From Urechis unicinctus (taxonomy: Eukaryota; Annelida; Polychaeta; Xenopneusta; Urechidae), in contig CM067348.1 of NCBI GenBank assembly GCA_034190875.2, forward strand, positions 24,106,975-24,170,974: 64,000 bases of DNA, given 5' to 3'. Both the position numbers and the translations under genes were made by a program. A model generated the notes under the pieces. It did not search any database and was not told where the DNA came from. It saw nothing but the letters and a program-made list of their open reading frames with translations. This document shows, piece after piece, positions 11,845 to 22,875 of this stretch; within the stretch, counting starts at the first letter, position 1; each line of letters starts with the position of its first letter.

Positions 11845-12879
11845 GTGAGTGTTGCACTGGTTCTCAAGATCAGACCGACACACTTAGAATCACTTCAAGA
11901 GGAAACCAAGTTTGACCCTGTCTTTTCAAAACTTAGAGAGCACATAATCGAAGGTTGGCCTGACAGTATGCAGCTTCTTTCAGATAACCTCCGCCCATAC
12001 TGGTGTTTTCGTGATGAACTAGCTATCCTAGATGGACTGCTTATGAAAGGCAACCGTGTGTTAGTTCCGTCAGCATTGCGTGAGGAAACTCTCCGTCGAC
12101 TCCATGATGGTCATCAAGGTCTTACAGCCACACTCCAGCATGCCAGGAGAACCGTTTATTGGCCAAACTTACAAGACGATGTCAAAGCAATGGTTTTGCA
12201 CTGCAGTGACTGTCAGATTCATGCAAACAAAAAACCTCGAGCTCCTGATCGTTAAGTGGCAGCGTCTCGCCCAATGGAAATTGTTGCCACAGACCTTATG
12301 GACATCCAAGGCAAGTCCGCACTTGTCTCAGTCGACTACTTCTCCGGAAACATGACTATTGACTATATCACATCCACAACGTCAGATGCAGTCATTAGAT
12401 CACTCAATAACAACTTTCGCAAGTTCGGGATTGCAGAAAGAATAATATTTGACAACGGGCCATGCTTCAAATCTGAAAAGTTCAAAAATTTCTGTGACAC
12501 TCTTGAAATCAAGCAAACAACGTCAAGTCCACATTATCACCAAGGAAATGGGCGTGCTGAGAGAGCCATACAAACTATGAAGCAGATGATAAAGAAGTGC
12601 AAGAATGAGCTACAAGTGACCATGGCGATACTGGCATACCATGATACACCGGCAAACAGTGAGCTACCTTCGCCCGCAGAATTATTCTTCAACCGAAGAA
12701 TTAACACACGTCTTGGGAAGATGTATCAACCTTCTCAGCTCAGCGATTCGCAACGGATTAAACTAGTAGACAAAGAGAGCTGCTCACCTAAACCCAACTC
12801 AAACATCAATATGTTCCCGATCAGCCTATTTGGTTCACAGAAGATGGTTGTCCTGAATGGAAACCAGGCTCCATAGAGT
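11845..12879 (+). pseudogene. Integrase of the Gypsy element, interrupted by a stop
   Basis: The N-terminal segment (11845-12255) contains a zinc-binding pattern: HDGHQG, then HARRTVYWPNL, then CSDC. A TAA at 12253-12255 separates it from the core, which continues in the same frame. The core shows the three catalytic acids in ATDLMD, IIFDNGPCF and GNGRAERAIQ, with SPHYHQGN before the last. Reading ends at 12874-12876. Without the stop it would be a normal-sized Gypsy integrase. Confidence 0.82.
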
Positions 12880-12935
12880 CAAGACACCCTCAGCCCGACT
12901 CCTATTGGATCACCGTCGAGGAAAACAATCGGCTG

Positions 12936-13530
12936 GTGAGAAGAAATAAACACGACATCAAGCCACGCTTCCCTGTCTCCGGAAGTAAGTCACCAGCGAG
13001 TGGAGCTGTCGATCCATTTGAACATCACTTCCTCCCAACTGGCATCCGGGACTGTATTTCACCCCTGCCAGAAGAGTTATGTGTACCACCAGCATCTAAC
13101 CCACTTGAAACACCTGATCCTACAAAGATGCTAGCACATGAAACGCCTGTCCCGATCCCTACTTCTAGTACTTGTCCTACTCCACTTAAAACAACTCAAT
13201 CACCTCCAGTGGCTTCTTCTTGTTATCATGTTCAAACTTGTATGGCAGTCGTTGTAGACGTGTTTCCGATGAGAAAGATTGTTTGGGGAATTTCTTGTTG
13301 AATGGACGATATACAGCAGTCCTGTTTCGCCCGGTACCTTAAGATTGGAGCAGCATCGAATGAGAGATATTATGAAGAAAAAAATATTTTTTGTCTTTCC
13401 TACTCCACTTAAAACAACTCAATCACCTCCAGTGGCTTCTTCACCTGCGTCTGCAGCAAAAACGCCAACCGTTGCAAGATCAGGTCGACAGCCAAAGCCT
13501 AACAAACACAAAGATTTTGGGAATATGTGA
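12936..13530 (+). pseudogene. Proline-rich C-terminal tail of Gypsy pol with an internal insertion
   Basis: Two overlapping frames (12936-13301 and 13279-13530) encode a Pro/Thr/Ser-rich tail with VRRNKHDIKPRF- and ARSGRQPKPNK-like ends, as often seen after Gypsy integrases. A 45-bp direct repeat, 13175-13219 and 13398-13442, brackets about 178 bp of foreign-looking sequence that breaks the frame. Confidence 0.6.
13175..13442 (+). repeat. 45-bp direct repeat bracketing a small insertion
   Basis: The segment starting TCCTACTCCACTTAAAACAA occurs at 13175-13219 and again at 13398-13442 without visible difference. The 178 bp between them does not read as part of the pol tail. The arrangement is like an insertion with an unusually long target duplication, or a templated repair event. 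Confidence 0.8.
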
Positions 13531-13750
13531 TTAAAGAGCAGGTGCCGAAGACCTCGCTCCAACGGTGAGACAAGTTCTGGAACCTCTGTCTCCAATATTT
13601 GTATGTTGTCTCATGTGTTGTAATGCATTTTTAGTATTGGACAATTTGTGACCTCAGTGACACTTGGAAAATGTTTGAAATCACAAGTTGGTAGTAATTG
13701 ATTTAGTGACATTTGTGGGTGTTCTTAAACTATTTTCCTTATAAGGGGCA

Positions 13751-13866
13751 TGTTGTAATAATAGTTGCTCCCTGTTATGTTGGTAACATGAATGCTCCCG
13801 TATGTGTTCATGTGCACTGCGTCATAATAATGTGATCTGCAATAAATGGCTACAAGAAATACAACA
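13751..13866 (+). repeat. Presumed 3' LTR of the Gypsy element (116 bp)
   Basis: It begins TGTTGTAATAATAG right after a purine tract (ATAAGGGGCA) and ends ATACAACA, giving TG...CA ends. It contains AATAAA (in GCAATAAATGG) near its end. NRF exon sequence resumes within about 25 bp, at 13889. The missing 5' partner prevents proof. Confidence 0.6.
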
Positions 13867-15433
13867 GGAACATCACGATGAAACCCACCTGAGAACGAAG
13901 AAAGACTCGACGGACATGTTCATATTGTTGACGGCCATGTCATGCCACCTCGACGTTAAGCGATATTGAGAGCGCACGTTCTCTGCAAACAAACTCAGCA
14001 TCAATGCAACTGACATTCGTTGATCTATTCTGCTTGCTGTTGTAACCCCCAACAACTGCACAGTCGACGACTGTTAATAATAAACTCAACTTGAACACTA
14101 GTGGTCACTAATGTGTGTACCATAACCGTATTACCATTGAAGGGTTATAAGTGGCTCTTGCTAAACTTCTACGTCGCGTATAAGTGTTACTCAATAAGCT
14201 CTCTATACCATCTTTTCATGGATCCCACGCACCAAAGAAATCATTTATCAAATTACAAAATGTGGTTTTGTTTGCCAAAGGCACGCGTGAATATGGGAGT
14301 TCAACATATCTTGAATGAATTATCTATTGATGATTGAAATGCGACCACCGTACATTGTTTGCTACGACTGTAGTAACAACATATTGATCTGAGTTTCATG
14401 GCAAAGATGAATCATTATGACTGTATTGTGAACAATGGCAGTAGTCTAGAAGGTGTGTATTATATACAAGACTGTTGGATTACCGGCGGCATGCCATGGT
14501 CCGGTCGGTGCATACATGGGTCCTAAGTGGAAGGTGTGTCCCAGGACGATCCAAGACATACTGAGAAAGCGAATTCCGTGCATACAATTAAACGATCCTG
14601 TGGGCGTGGTTGATGACGTCAAAGAAGGTACTGTTGAGTAGAGCGAGAATGACAACAATGCTTGTACCCCTTTATCTGTCATAGTCAATGACGTCACAAT
14701 TACATACCGCATTGTGTGTACAACATATAAGTGGTATTCTAGCAACAGACGTGTATTCTAGCAACATGTATGTGGTATTCTAGCTGCATACGTGTGGTAT
14801 TCTAGCTACGGAGGTGACACTCTAACAACAGATATGTTACTTTCTAACAACAAGCAGGTTGGTTTCTTGCAGCAGACATATATTATTCGACCGCGACAGA
14901 TACGATTTTATTAATAAAACTCTGTGATTATTGGATTTACTGTTTTGTTCTTCTTGTTTTGGTTCAAGGTGAAATTTCATGTCAGATGCCTCGCTTTTCC
15001 CCTCCACTTGACCACTCTCTATTCTTCCAGACAGTTTGATGGTAATCTCACAAGTTGGCGTTGTCACATCTTCTTTCGATTTGCTTTCCATCTCGGCTAC
15101 AAACGCCTCATTCTTCTGCGACTTCTCGGACATTTCGGCCATAAACGTAGCATTGTGCTGCGACTCGATTTGTATTTCCACGTTTTTTCGGTCTTTCCGT
15201 CTTTTTCCGTAATCCACCAATGTGGCCAGTAAAACAAGCGCTCCGAAGAAACTCAAGAGCGCTCTGAAATATTTCATACACAACATTTTTTCGAAATTGT
15301 CCAGATTAACATCAACAATGCATTGTTACTGTTAACAATCTCTCTCACGTGTTCGCCACAGCACCCCCGTCTTCTTAAATATGTTTTTCCTCTTCGCAAA
15401 ATACTCCTTGGTATTCCAAAAGTCCTTCTAAAA

Positions 15434-15463
15434 TATCATCATCATCATCAACAACAACATCAA

Positions 15464-15522
<59 letters not shown>

Positions 15523-15535
15523 ACAACAACATCAA

Positions 15536-15566
<31 letters not shown>

Positions 15567-15600
15567 GTCGTCGTCGTCGTCATCGTCATCGTCGTAGATG
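15434..15600 (+). repeat. (ATC)n/(GAT)n trinucleotide tract
   Basis: Long ATC runs interrupted by two identical CAACAACAACATCAACATC-type blocks end in GTC/GTCATC variants. The tract lies in NRF intron 3, about 55 bp from the presumed donor. Its poly-Asp and poly-His readings are artefacts of the repeat unless the donor call is wrong. Confidence 0.9.
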
Positions 15601-17330
15601 TAGTCATCGTTATCAATATCAGGAACAATTTGATATGAGTGAGCGACAACGTCACAATTGCTTTCCTTAATATCGGACAATATGTAGCAATAACCATCAA
15701 TAGATGGCGCGACATCGTACGAACCCGGGGCTTCGGGTCTCATCAACTCAGTGAGGTCGTCACTTATACATGAGTCTGGTACACATACTCCTTGTCGGAA
15801 CAGTATGTCGATCTGCAAACTCCACAGACATCACCGATACAAAATTTAATTTAATGGCGATAATGTGCATCTCGACAAATACGTTAAACATGAATACGAA
15901 ATCGTTTACTCCAGGATATCAGATATTTCGGGAGCTCGGATGATTGGTATGCACTATTGTGACAATACGTGGAGAACAAGAGTTGCATACCTCCGTTATA
16001 GGCGGGACCAAGCTGGAACTGTAGCAGTATTTCCCCTTAAAGTCGTGAACATAGGTATCATTTTCCATCGTGGTCTGCCAGTAAGTGGGGGCAACTCTAA
16101 CACATTCGTCAAAGCTGCCGATCCATTGTAGCGAGCCATCCAGCATGCCAGCAACGATTTTCCCATTGGAATCGCTCACTACAAAGCAAGTATTTGAGAA
16201 TAAACTGCGCTCTCCCTCAACAGGAGGTATGTGCAAGGGGCATATGTCTTGTAGGGGTACGGTTATTATCAGTCAGGGCAGGGCGGGATATTAAGTATGT
16301 TAAAGGGGGTGGATATATTTCTACATACTACCGCTCGAAGCCTATATTACAAAGGTATCCCTCCCTCCAGTTGTATGCAAATTAGGTCTGAGACTTCTTT
16401 AGCATCTGTGTGTATATCATCCCTACAAATCCGATTTGATTTTTGTCACTCCATTATTGTTGGCTATATGGGGGTGTCAATGATGGCATAAAAAAAATCG
16501 ACCCCACCCCTGTGCAAATCCTCCCCACACAACCAGCAAACCACTGATTCCCCCACCCCAAAAGAGAGGTGAGAGATAACCGCCCAACCCCCCGCCCCCC
16601 CCCCCCCCACCACCACCCCCCCCCCCCAATCAAGTCCCATCACACCAGGTTTCCCGGACCACCCAGACATATAAATAATGAACGTAGAGTCCAAACATGC
16701 GGTGTTAATTGGCGATAATTCATTACTCACTTAGAAGAGCGAACTCGGCAGCCATGTCTTGACCAAGCATCAAGGTGTAGAGGTCTCGCTGACACAAGGC
16801 ACTTATCTCGCTACGAGTATCCAGCAACGATATAGCTTCCTCTGGCTTCTGCCCATTGAACCAACTCCGGATCTTATTAACAAATCGATCTATATCAGAG
16901 TTATCTTTGGCAAATTGCATCAGTTTGGCATTTTGTCCCTGAGTATTTCTCACTGAAACGACCAAAATCACGATGCAGATGGATATCGCTCTGTCATATG
17001 GCATCTTGTCAGACTGCTGGACGAAGCAAATATACGTAGCTAATATATACCCCATTTAATTCCTCGGCGGTCATGTGGTGATGAGTCAATGAATTCGTCA
17101 TTCGTCTGAGAGCAGACGACTGAAGTGAGGCACTCGGTGCAGATAATTATGATCCACCGTCAAACGGGTTACAAGGAAGCACATTGCCCCCGAAAGGTAT
17201 TAAATGAGGTCACTAGTGGTCGTCATAGGGTCCCGTGAGGGCACTGGGCGGCGCGATGGGATCGAATGAGGTCAAGGGGGATGTGTGTCAATGTCGTCCT
17301 GAGAAACATTCAACCTGATTGAAATAAAGA

Positions 17331-17625
17331 TCATAGTGTATTAGACTGTTCTTGCTGCATGAATGACGTAGATCATAGTGTATTGGACTGTTCTTGCTTC
17401 ATGAATGACGTAGATCATAGTGTATTGGACTGTTCTTGCTTCATGAATGACGTAGATCATAGTGTATTGGACTGTTCTTGCTTCATGAATGACGTAGATC
17501 ATAGTGTATTGGACTGTTCTTGCTTCATGAATGACGTAGATCATAGTGTATTGGACTGTTCTTGCTACAAGAATGAAGTAGATCATAGTGTATTAGACTG
17601 TTCTTGCTACACGAAAGACGTAGAT
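17331..17625. repeat. 42-bp VNTR, about seven units
   Basis: A unit close to GATCATAGTGTATTGGACTG followed by TTCTTGCTTCATGAATGACGTA repeats with a 42-bp period. As 42 is a multiple of three, open frames run through it on both strands. The left duplicate has a single unit at about 1590-1632. Confidence 0.93.
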
Positions 17626-17898
17626 GTAATTGTCAAACATCAGATAAATGCCTCACTTTTGCTTCTCACAGGTTTTGGCAGCATTACAGACAACGACCCC
17701 TAGTTACTTCGGCCCAATGATTAATTATAAGATAGCCGATCATTCGATATCCACTGTAACGTGAGTTTGGTCACCATTGTAGATAAGAAGATAACAATAA
17801 TCCCTTGAAGGAATGCCAGCGATACTACATTTGTCAATGTGCCTTGCCAGCCTGTGCAAAGATAAGGCAATATTCTTGGCATATGCCATAAGTGTCTG

Positions 17899-18046
<148 letters not shown>

Positions 18047-18462
18047 CTATGTAAGCTTGGGACAGGGCATCCATGTCACATGGACGTACGTCATCCACAT
18101 CATGCGCGCTGGAGGTGCGTGCTGGCGCATGGAGTCGCATGACCCGCCTGGAGTGCGTGACTCATGGGTGAGCCACAGGGAGCTCAACTACCAATCAGCG
18201 ACGAACAAGGCGTTCTCGTTTGATGGTTCCTTTTGTGTCACGTTATACTTCAGAAAAGGGGAAAATAGTCTCAACTAATTTTTCATTTCTACAGGAATGA
18301 ATGAAAGACTAATCTAACTTGTTCGGTTCATTCTTTTGGTGCGATGAATTATATCAATACTTTTGGGATAGTTATTTTACGAATTCTGGAGTGAATATTT
18401 GCTGAACAGGGGAATCCGCCAGCTTATGAACCATGAGAATGCAAAGCTGAAGGATTGAAGGA

Positions 18463-18624
18463 TATATATAGATATATATATATAGATATAGATATATATA
18501 TATATATATATATATAGAGATAGATATATAGATATAGATATATATATAGATATATAGATATAGATAGTTAGAGATCTAGATATATTAGATATCCCACTAG
18601 ATAGATATATATATATATCTCCAC

Positions 18625-18717
<93 letters not shown>
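18463..18717. repeat. (TA)n / GATA-rich interrupted microsatellite
   Basis: The left half mixes TATAGA units and the right half is pure TA. It corresponds to the shorter pure tract at 2471-2588. Confidence 0.95.
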
Positions 18718-18719
<2 letters not shown>

Positions 18720-19148
18720 GTAGTGTTTAGGTATCTTCTCCGTGAGAATGGTTAGTGCTTGAGAGCGAAATCAAAAAATATATTTTCGCAGTAGCGCCAA
18801 TATTGATTCTTAATATTTCATTTTTTGGGAAAGACGATACGGTTGCAAGTCTGTTCGCGTGGTCGGATCACTACTAAGTATTCTTAACGCAGTGAGCCTA
18901 TCCTTCATTTAGTCCCAGATATACCGAATACCTTACATTACTCGTGGACATATGTACGACATTAAGTGAAGTTGTCCAAACATCATGACCCTTCGCCCTG
19001 ATGCAATAAAAGACAAAATTGCCCTCACATGAGGGGTGTGGAACAAAAATTGCACCGTACACCCCTATATAGCCCAGCCCCACCCCCTACCTCGGCAGAT
19101 AACTTATAATTGTTCCCTCAACGAATGTTGCCTCTCCCAGAATTGTAC

Positions 19149-20347
19149 GGCGTTCGTTTATTTTTTCGTATTAGGCGTCGCTGGTTCGAAACCCGAGGAA
19201 AGCCTATTTTTACCAATCACCACTGAGATAAATCCTTAATAAATCAATGCGTTGTTAATTATTTCATTTCTGAAGTCTTTGATGATTTTTGACAGCTTCC
19301 GGTTTCCCATGCAGCTGGTCGATTCCCATCATGGCTGCCGTCTACGTCTTCTACACATCAGTTATAAGTCAAGTGATGCATAATCAAAAACAGATCCTTG
19401 TGATAATCTAAAGATTTATGCAGTAAAATAGTTCTCAACTGTTGCAATTGAAGCTGCTCTAAACATGAATCAACCAGCATTGTCCTGTACAGCTGCTGAA
19501 GCAGAAACCATACATGTCGTGTAATGTCATTTGCTTACTGAAAACATCAAACAGACATTGTTCTCGGCAAATATTGATAACATGCAATATACAACTCTCA
19601 GGGAGGCATCAAAGCAGTGGTGTGGATGGATGTGTTCCAATTATACGTCATGATGGCGGGTCTTTCGGCTTTCCCGATTCAGGTAAAAACATGGCCATTA
19701 TTGTTGTGTGGATTCGATATTCCAGGGGCAACGAGAAAAGATTTAACATTTTTGGCCATTCACAACAAACGTTTGGATTCTGATTTCATGTAACCCAACC
19801 AACGCTCGGAAACCCATCGTTGGAATCCGAGCACCTATTGCTTTTCCCTCACTGTATATTATTATATGGTGTGTCGAGTGTCGTCCATCCTGCTGACCAA
19901 GCATTTGGACGTGTATGCTTTTGCCAGCAACCAGAGCAGGAGCCAGTGGTTTGAGTACGGATCATTTTGGAGCTGACACTCGAGTCTTAAAATTCCTATT
20001 ATCTAGTGTAGTCTTACACATTATGGCAACTTATGGTCGATTGTTGTGTGGTCAGTTCATAAAAAAACCTTCGCAGGTTAAAACTAACATCTACTCCAGC
20101 TTAATATCACATTGAAATTCTTCGTAAAAATCTGTACCTAAAGTAACTTGGCATTGTAGGTTATTATTTCTTCAAAAAATCATCCACAGAATTAGCTCAG
20201 TCTCTTCTGCTTTGATCTTCAGTTTTGATCCCAACCCACAGACGCGTCATACGGCGTGGGGCTACGTAATTGGGTTGTCATGGACGTGGTATTTCCTCTA
20301 CAGAACGTCACAAGCTTCGATCCAGCGGATATCTGCCGTTAGTCCCC
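19149..20347. other. 1.2-kb block present only in right duplicate
   Basis: The block interrupts sequence that is continuous in the left copy (junction near 3030). It contains GGTTCGAAACCC at about 19,180, which fits a tRNA B-box, but no matching A-box or poly-A end was seen. No gene is recognised. It is either an insertion in this copy or a deletion in the other. Confidence 0.6.
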
Positions 20348-20381
20348 TGCGCGAGGCTCGACGGTCTGTATGACGTCAGCA

Positions 20382-20669
20382 AAGAAGATGTTATTCCAAA
20401 AATCATTTAACCACTACATTTACCAATAAAAAACTCTGAACAAATTGATTAAAATAAGACACAAAAGATAAGTTGTTTTAACCTTCCCGAGCACAGTTTT
20501 GAAATAAACAGTTTCCTCTCTTGACAAGAAGATGTTATTCCAAAAATCATTTGACTACTTCATTTACCAATAAAAAACTCTGAACAAATTAATTAAATTA
20601 AGATATAAAAGACAAGTTGTTTTAACTTTCCCCGGACAAAGTTTTGAAGTAAAATCTTTCCTGACTATG
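20382..20669. repeat. Two-unit tandem duplication, 144-bp period (right copy)
   Basis: It is the counterpart of 3058-3345, with unit starts at 20,382 and 20,526. Confidence 0.88.
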
Positions 20670-21350
20670 TCAGTATTGCGCTGCTGAACATTCCCACCGC
20701 CGTCCTCACCTTCGGATGTTGTTACATCCAGGTCCAGGAATGTGACCCCCCTGGCTAGTGGAATGGTGGATTCCCCAAACCAGGTATGTCATTCTGATAA
20801 CAATATGATATATATGTCTAACAGGTAGCTAGATCTAGATGCGAACAGTACGATCTGCCTCTGCTGACTACTGTGAATAACGGACACCTGTAAATAATGG
20901 ACATTTGTTTAAAGTCGCAGCTGTTCAGTTTATTTAAGTGATAACTGAGTAGCCATGCCGATAACGAACATCTTTCACTAATATACAGCTGCCTATTACG
21001 GACACTTAAAGCAGGACTTTGATAAGAAATTCGCCTTAAAATTTATCACAAGAGGCTCTTGATTTCATTGCCATGATTTTTTCCCGTTAAACAATGGTGT
21101 TGCAGCACGCTATTGAACAAAAATAAAGAAGAATAAACGCAAGCCCGTTTCTGCCGTTCGCGGGACTCATTCCAGAGCGACATTGACTACACCTTGTGAT
21201 GTAGGCAGTGTTTATCGTGAGCGGGTAGCGATGTGTGAAGTCTATTGGTTTGTTAAATCCACCAAAATACGCCAGTGTTCAACGCTCCTCCTCGAGAAAG
21301 GACATCTATTAATCAACCTTCGTTAAGAATTCGTGAGTAATGGCTTCAAA

Positions 21351-21560
21351 ATGCCTACTTGCTTTGTTCCAAATAGCAAAGAAACTGTGAAGGCTATCGC
21401 TCTTCAGTTTGCCATGTAATACTCGTGAGTGTATTGGACAATGGCTGACTGAACTGAAGCTCCTACAAAGCCTGCTTGTATTTGTCACGACCATTTCGAA
21501 GACATCATCACCGATCAAAAAAACTACATCGCTCCTTATCCAATCCCGTAGCCACGATTC
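21351..21560 (+). pseudogene. Fragment resembling a THAP zinc finger, interrupted
   Basis: The frame opens MPTCFVPNSKETVK and then meets stops; further on it reads PACICHDHFED. An N-terminal M-P-x-C and a later C-x2-H-F are the spaced hallmarks of THAP domains. Two or more stops lie between them, so it is not functional as read. The left duplicate lacks the opening part. Similarity is by eye only. Confidence 0.35.
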
Positions 21561-21659
21561 ATTTTCCCCGACGATACACTACCAACCATTTTCCAACACC
21601 ACCCTCGTTCTTTGGTAAGATGCGGGACTGTCAAGAGAAGCAACTAACGCTAGCGAACT

Positions 21660-22875
21660 GAGGTAAGTCAACGACTTCAGTTGCTGTGTACCCATAATGT
21701 ATTTGATGCTGCGTTTTAATTTATCCTTTTTGGTGTCCCACTGTGTAAATAAAAGCTTAATATGTTAACTACCCTACCCCTGTTACTAATTGTTGCTAAG
21801 TCCATATTGCTTTAGCGTGTTGCCGGCTGATCAGTTGCTTAGTTGTCATTTCTGATTGAAGTCACCATATAAATCAGTGCCTTATGTATAGATGCATCAA
21901 AATATTTTCTAACAATAAACTTGCATTGTTCACTATACAAATTCATTTTTGTTTGTTCATCGAAGCTCATCAATATCCGGTGGAAGAGGATACACCCCTT
22001 CATGAACGACAAGTCTCTGTGTCATGACAAGTTCCGGAGTGTTGGACACTTATACCATTCCACATCATGAATAACTAAAACAAATGTTGTTATGCTGTGT
22101 TTACACACAATACAATTACCATCATATCATTTGCACATATAAGGCACTAACTGAATATAAATTGTTTATGGAAGCGTTTTGATTGACAGGTTAGATAATA
22201 ACAATGGAATACAAGTGACGTATGCCACCGCAGATGCATGTGTACAAGATGTAGTTAGCCCACTACTCGCACTATTGGAACCCAGTGTGATGCCACAGCC
22301 TTTTGTGCAAAGACCACACAAAGACTGTTGCTCAGAAAGGTGTCAATATGAAGACCTCTATCGCCGCAATAGGTGCAAGTGTTTTCCCGGCTCCCAAAAC
22401 GAAAGATGTCCGCAGCTTTACCTGCACTGAGTCTTTTGTGACATGTTCTTATCAACCTTGTCAAACTGCACTTTGTGCATCTGAAACTGACCAACCAGAT
22501 CAATGGGATTTAAATCAATTTTTTAGGCGTGTGATTTTGGTTCAGTCACTGGTTCGGCGGCCCACTCCTGCGTGCTTTTCTTTTCGGGAATTCTGTGTAG
22601 AAGTGCCATCACGATTGAGAGCGACTAGCATGGAAATGTGGTGCACGCTGGCTATATTCTCTCTAAAAAAGCATCCCAAGAAAGGAGAACCTTTGACACC
22701 TGGGACAGTATTTGTTGATCAGCAGGTGAAACGCCTCAAGAGCACAAGTATGGACGGACAGATTGAATAGTTACTATTATATGAAGTAAAATTTGAGATC
22801 AAAGATTTCTATGTATGTCTGCAATGATGCTTATCAAACTGTTTTCGCTGTTCATGTATTCAATAGAATCGACAA
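21660..22875. other. Unique spacer with an unassigned frame at 22,179-22,770
   Basis: A cysteine-rich reading appears at 22,179-22,430 (CCSERCQYEDLYRRNRCKC), and an overlapping frame runs at 22,303-22,770. Neither matches a family I can name. They may belong to the same decayed transposon-like unit as the THAP-like fragment, because they lie downstream on the same strand. Confidence 0.3.

Larger units (their letters stand above)
9292..13866 (+). mobile_element. 5'-truncated Gypsy-type (Ty3) LTR retrotransposon in an NRF intron
   Basis: Gag, protease, reverse transcriptase, RNase H and integrase follow in the order typical of Ty3/Gypsy elements. A purine-rich tract (AAGGGGCA, ending 13750) leads into a short presumed 3' LTR. 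I found no matching 5' LTR, so the left end looks truncated. The element lies antisense to the host NRF gene, between the exon ending with SVESFFVL and the exon beginning CMGWTW. It is broken at several places: a gag frameshift near 9469, a TGA at 9887-9889 in the second zinc knuckle, frame changes around the protease, a TAG at 11804-11806 between RNase H and integrase, and a TAA at 12253-12255 inside integrase. Confidence 0.88.
5877..17004 (-). pseudogene. NRF-6-like acyltransferase-3 gene, right tandem copy, twelve exons, disrupted
   Basis: Exons, with compatible phases at nearly every junction: 17004-16731 (signal peptide), 16247-15991 and 15812-15656 (NRF domain), 15261-14941 (first TM, charged linker), 14660-14484 (LSFSLYS, CMHGIRFLSMSWIVLGHTF), 13982-13889 (SVESFFVL), 9261-9182 (CMGWTWYLANDFQFYV), 8848-8761 (WPKIGIPLL), 8677-8546 (YVKPWYRFGSYAIGIL), 8311-8110 (VAWMIFACCSGYGG), 7930-7789 (FLSWKVFVPLGKLTY, then YLIHPILLYYFYY) and 5990-5877 (SLIFEVLTLLLERVL, stop). 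These are the hallmark motifs of acyltransferase-3/NRF proteins in order. Visible exons total about 680 codons; the family is usually 700-800. Three defects are seen: TAA at 8287-8285 in exon 10, a one-base loss in exon 11 after LTYL, and no exon for the region between FFVLS and CMGW, where a Gypsy element lies. The exon 3 end (AATT|GTGACG) and exon 4 start are the weakest boundaries. Assembly error could mimic the point defects. Confidence 0.8.

Noticed and set aside
15323-15670. Poly-histidine frame on the plus strand
   Set aside because: It is the complement reading of the (GAT)n tract inside an NRF intron.
17341-17703. Cysteine-rich repeat protein (NDVDHSVLDCSCFM units)
   Set aside because: Frames on both strands follow from the 42-bp VNTR; the left duplicate has one unit only.
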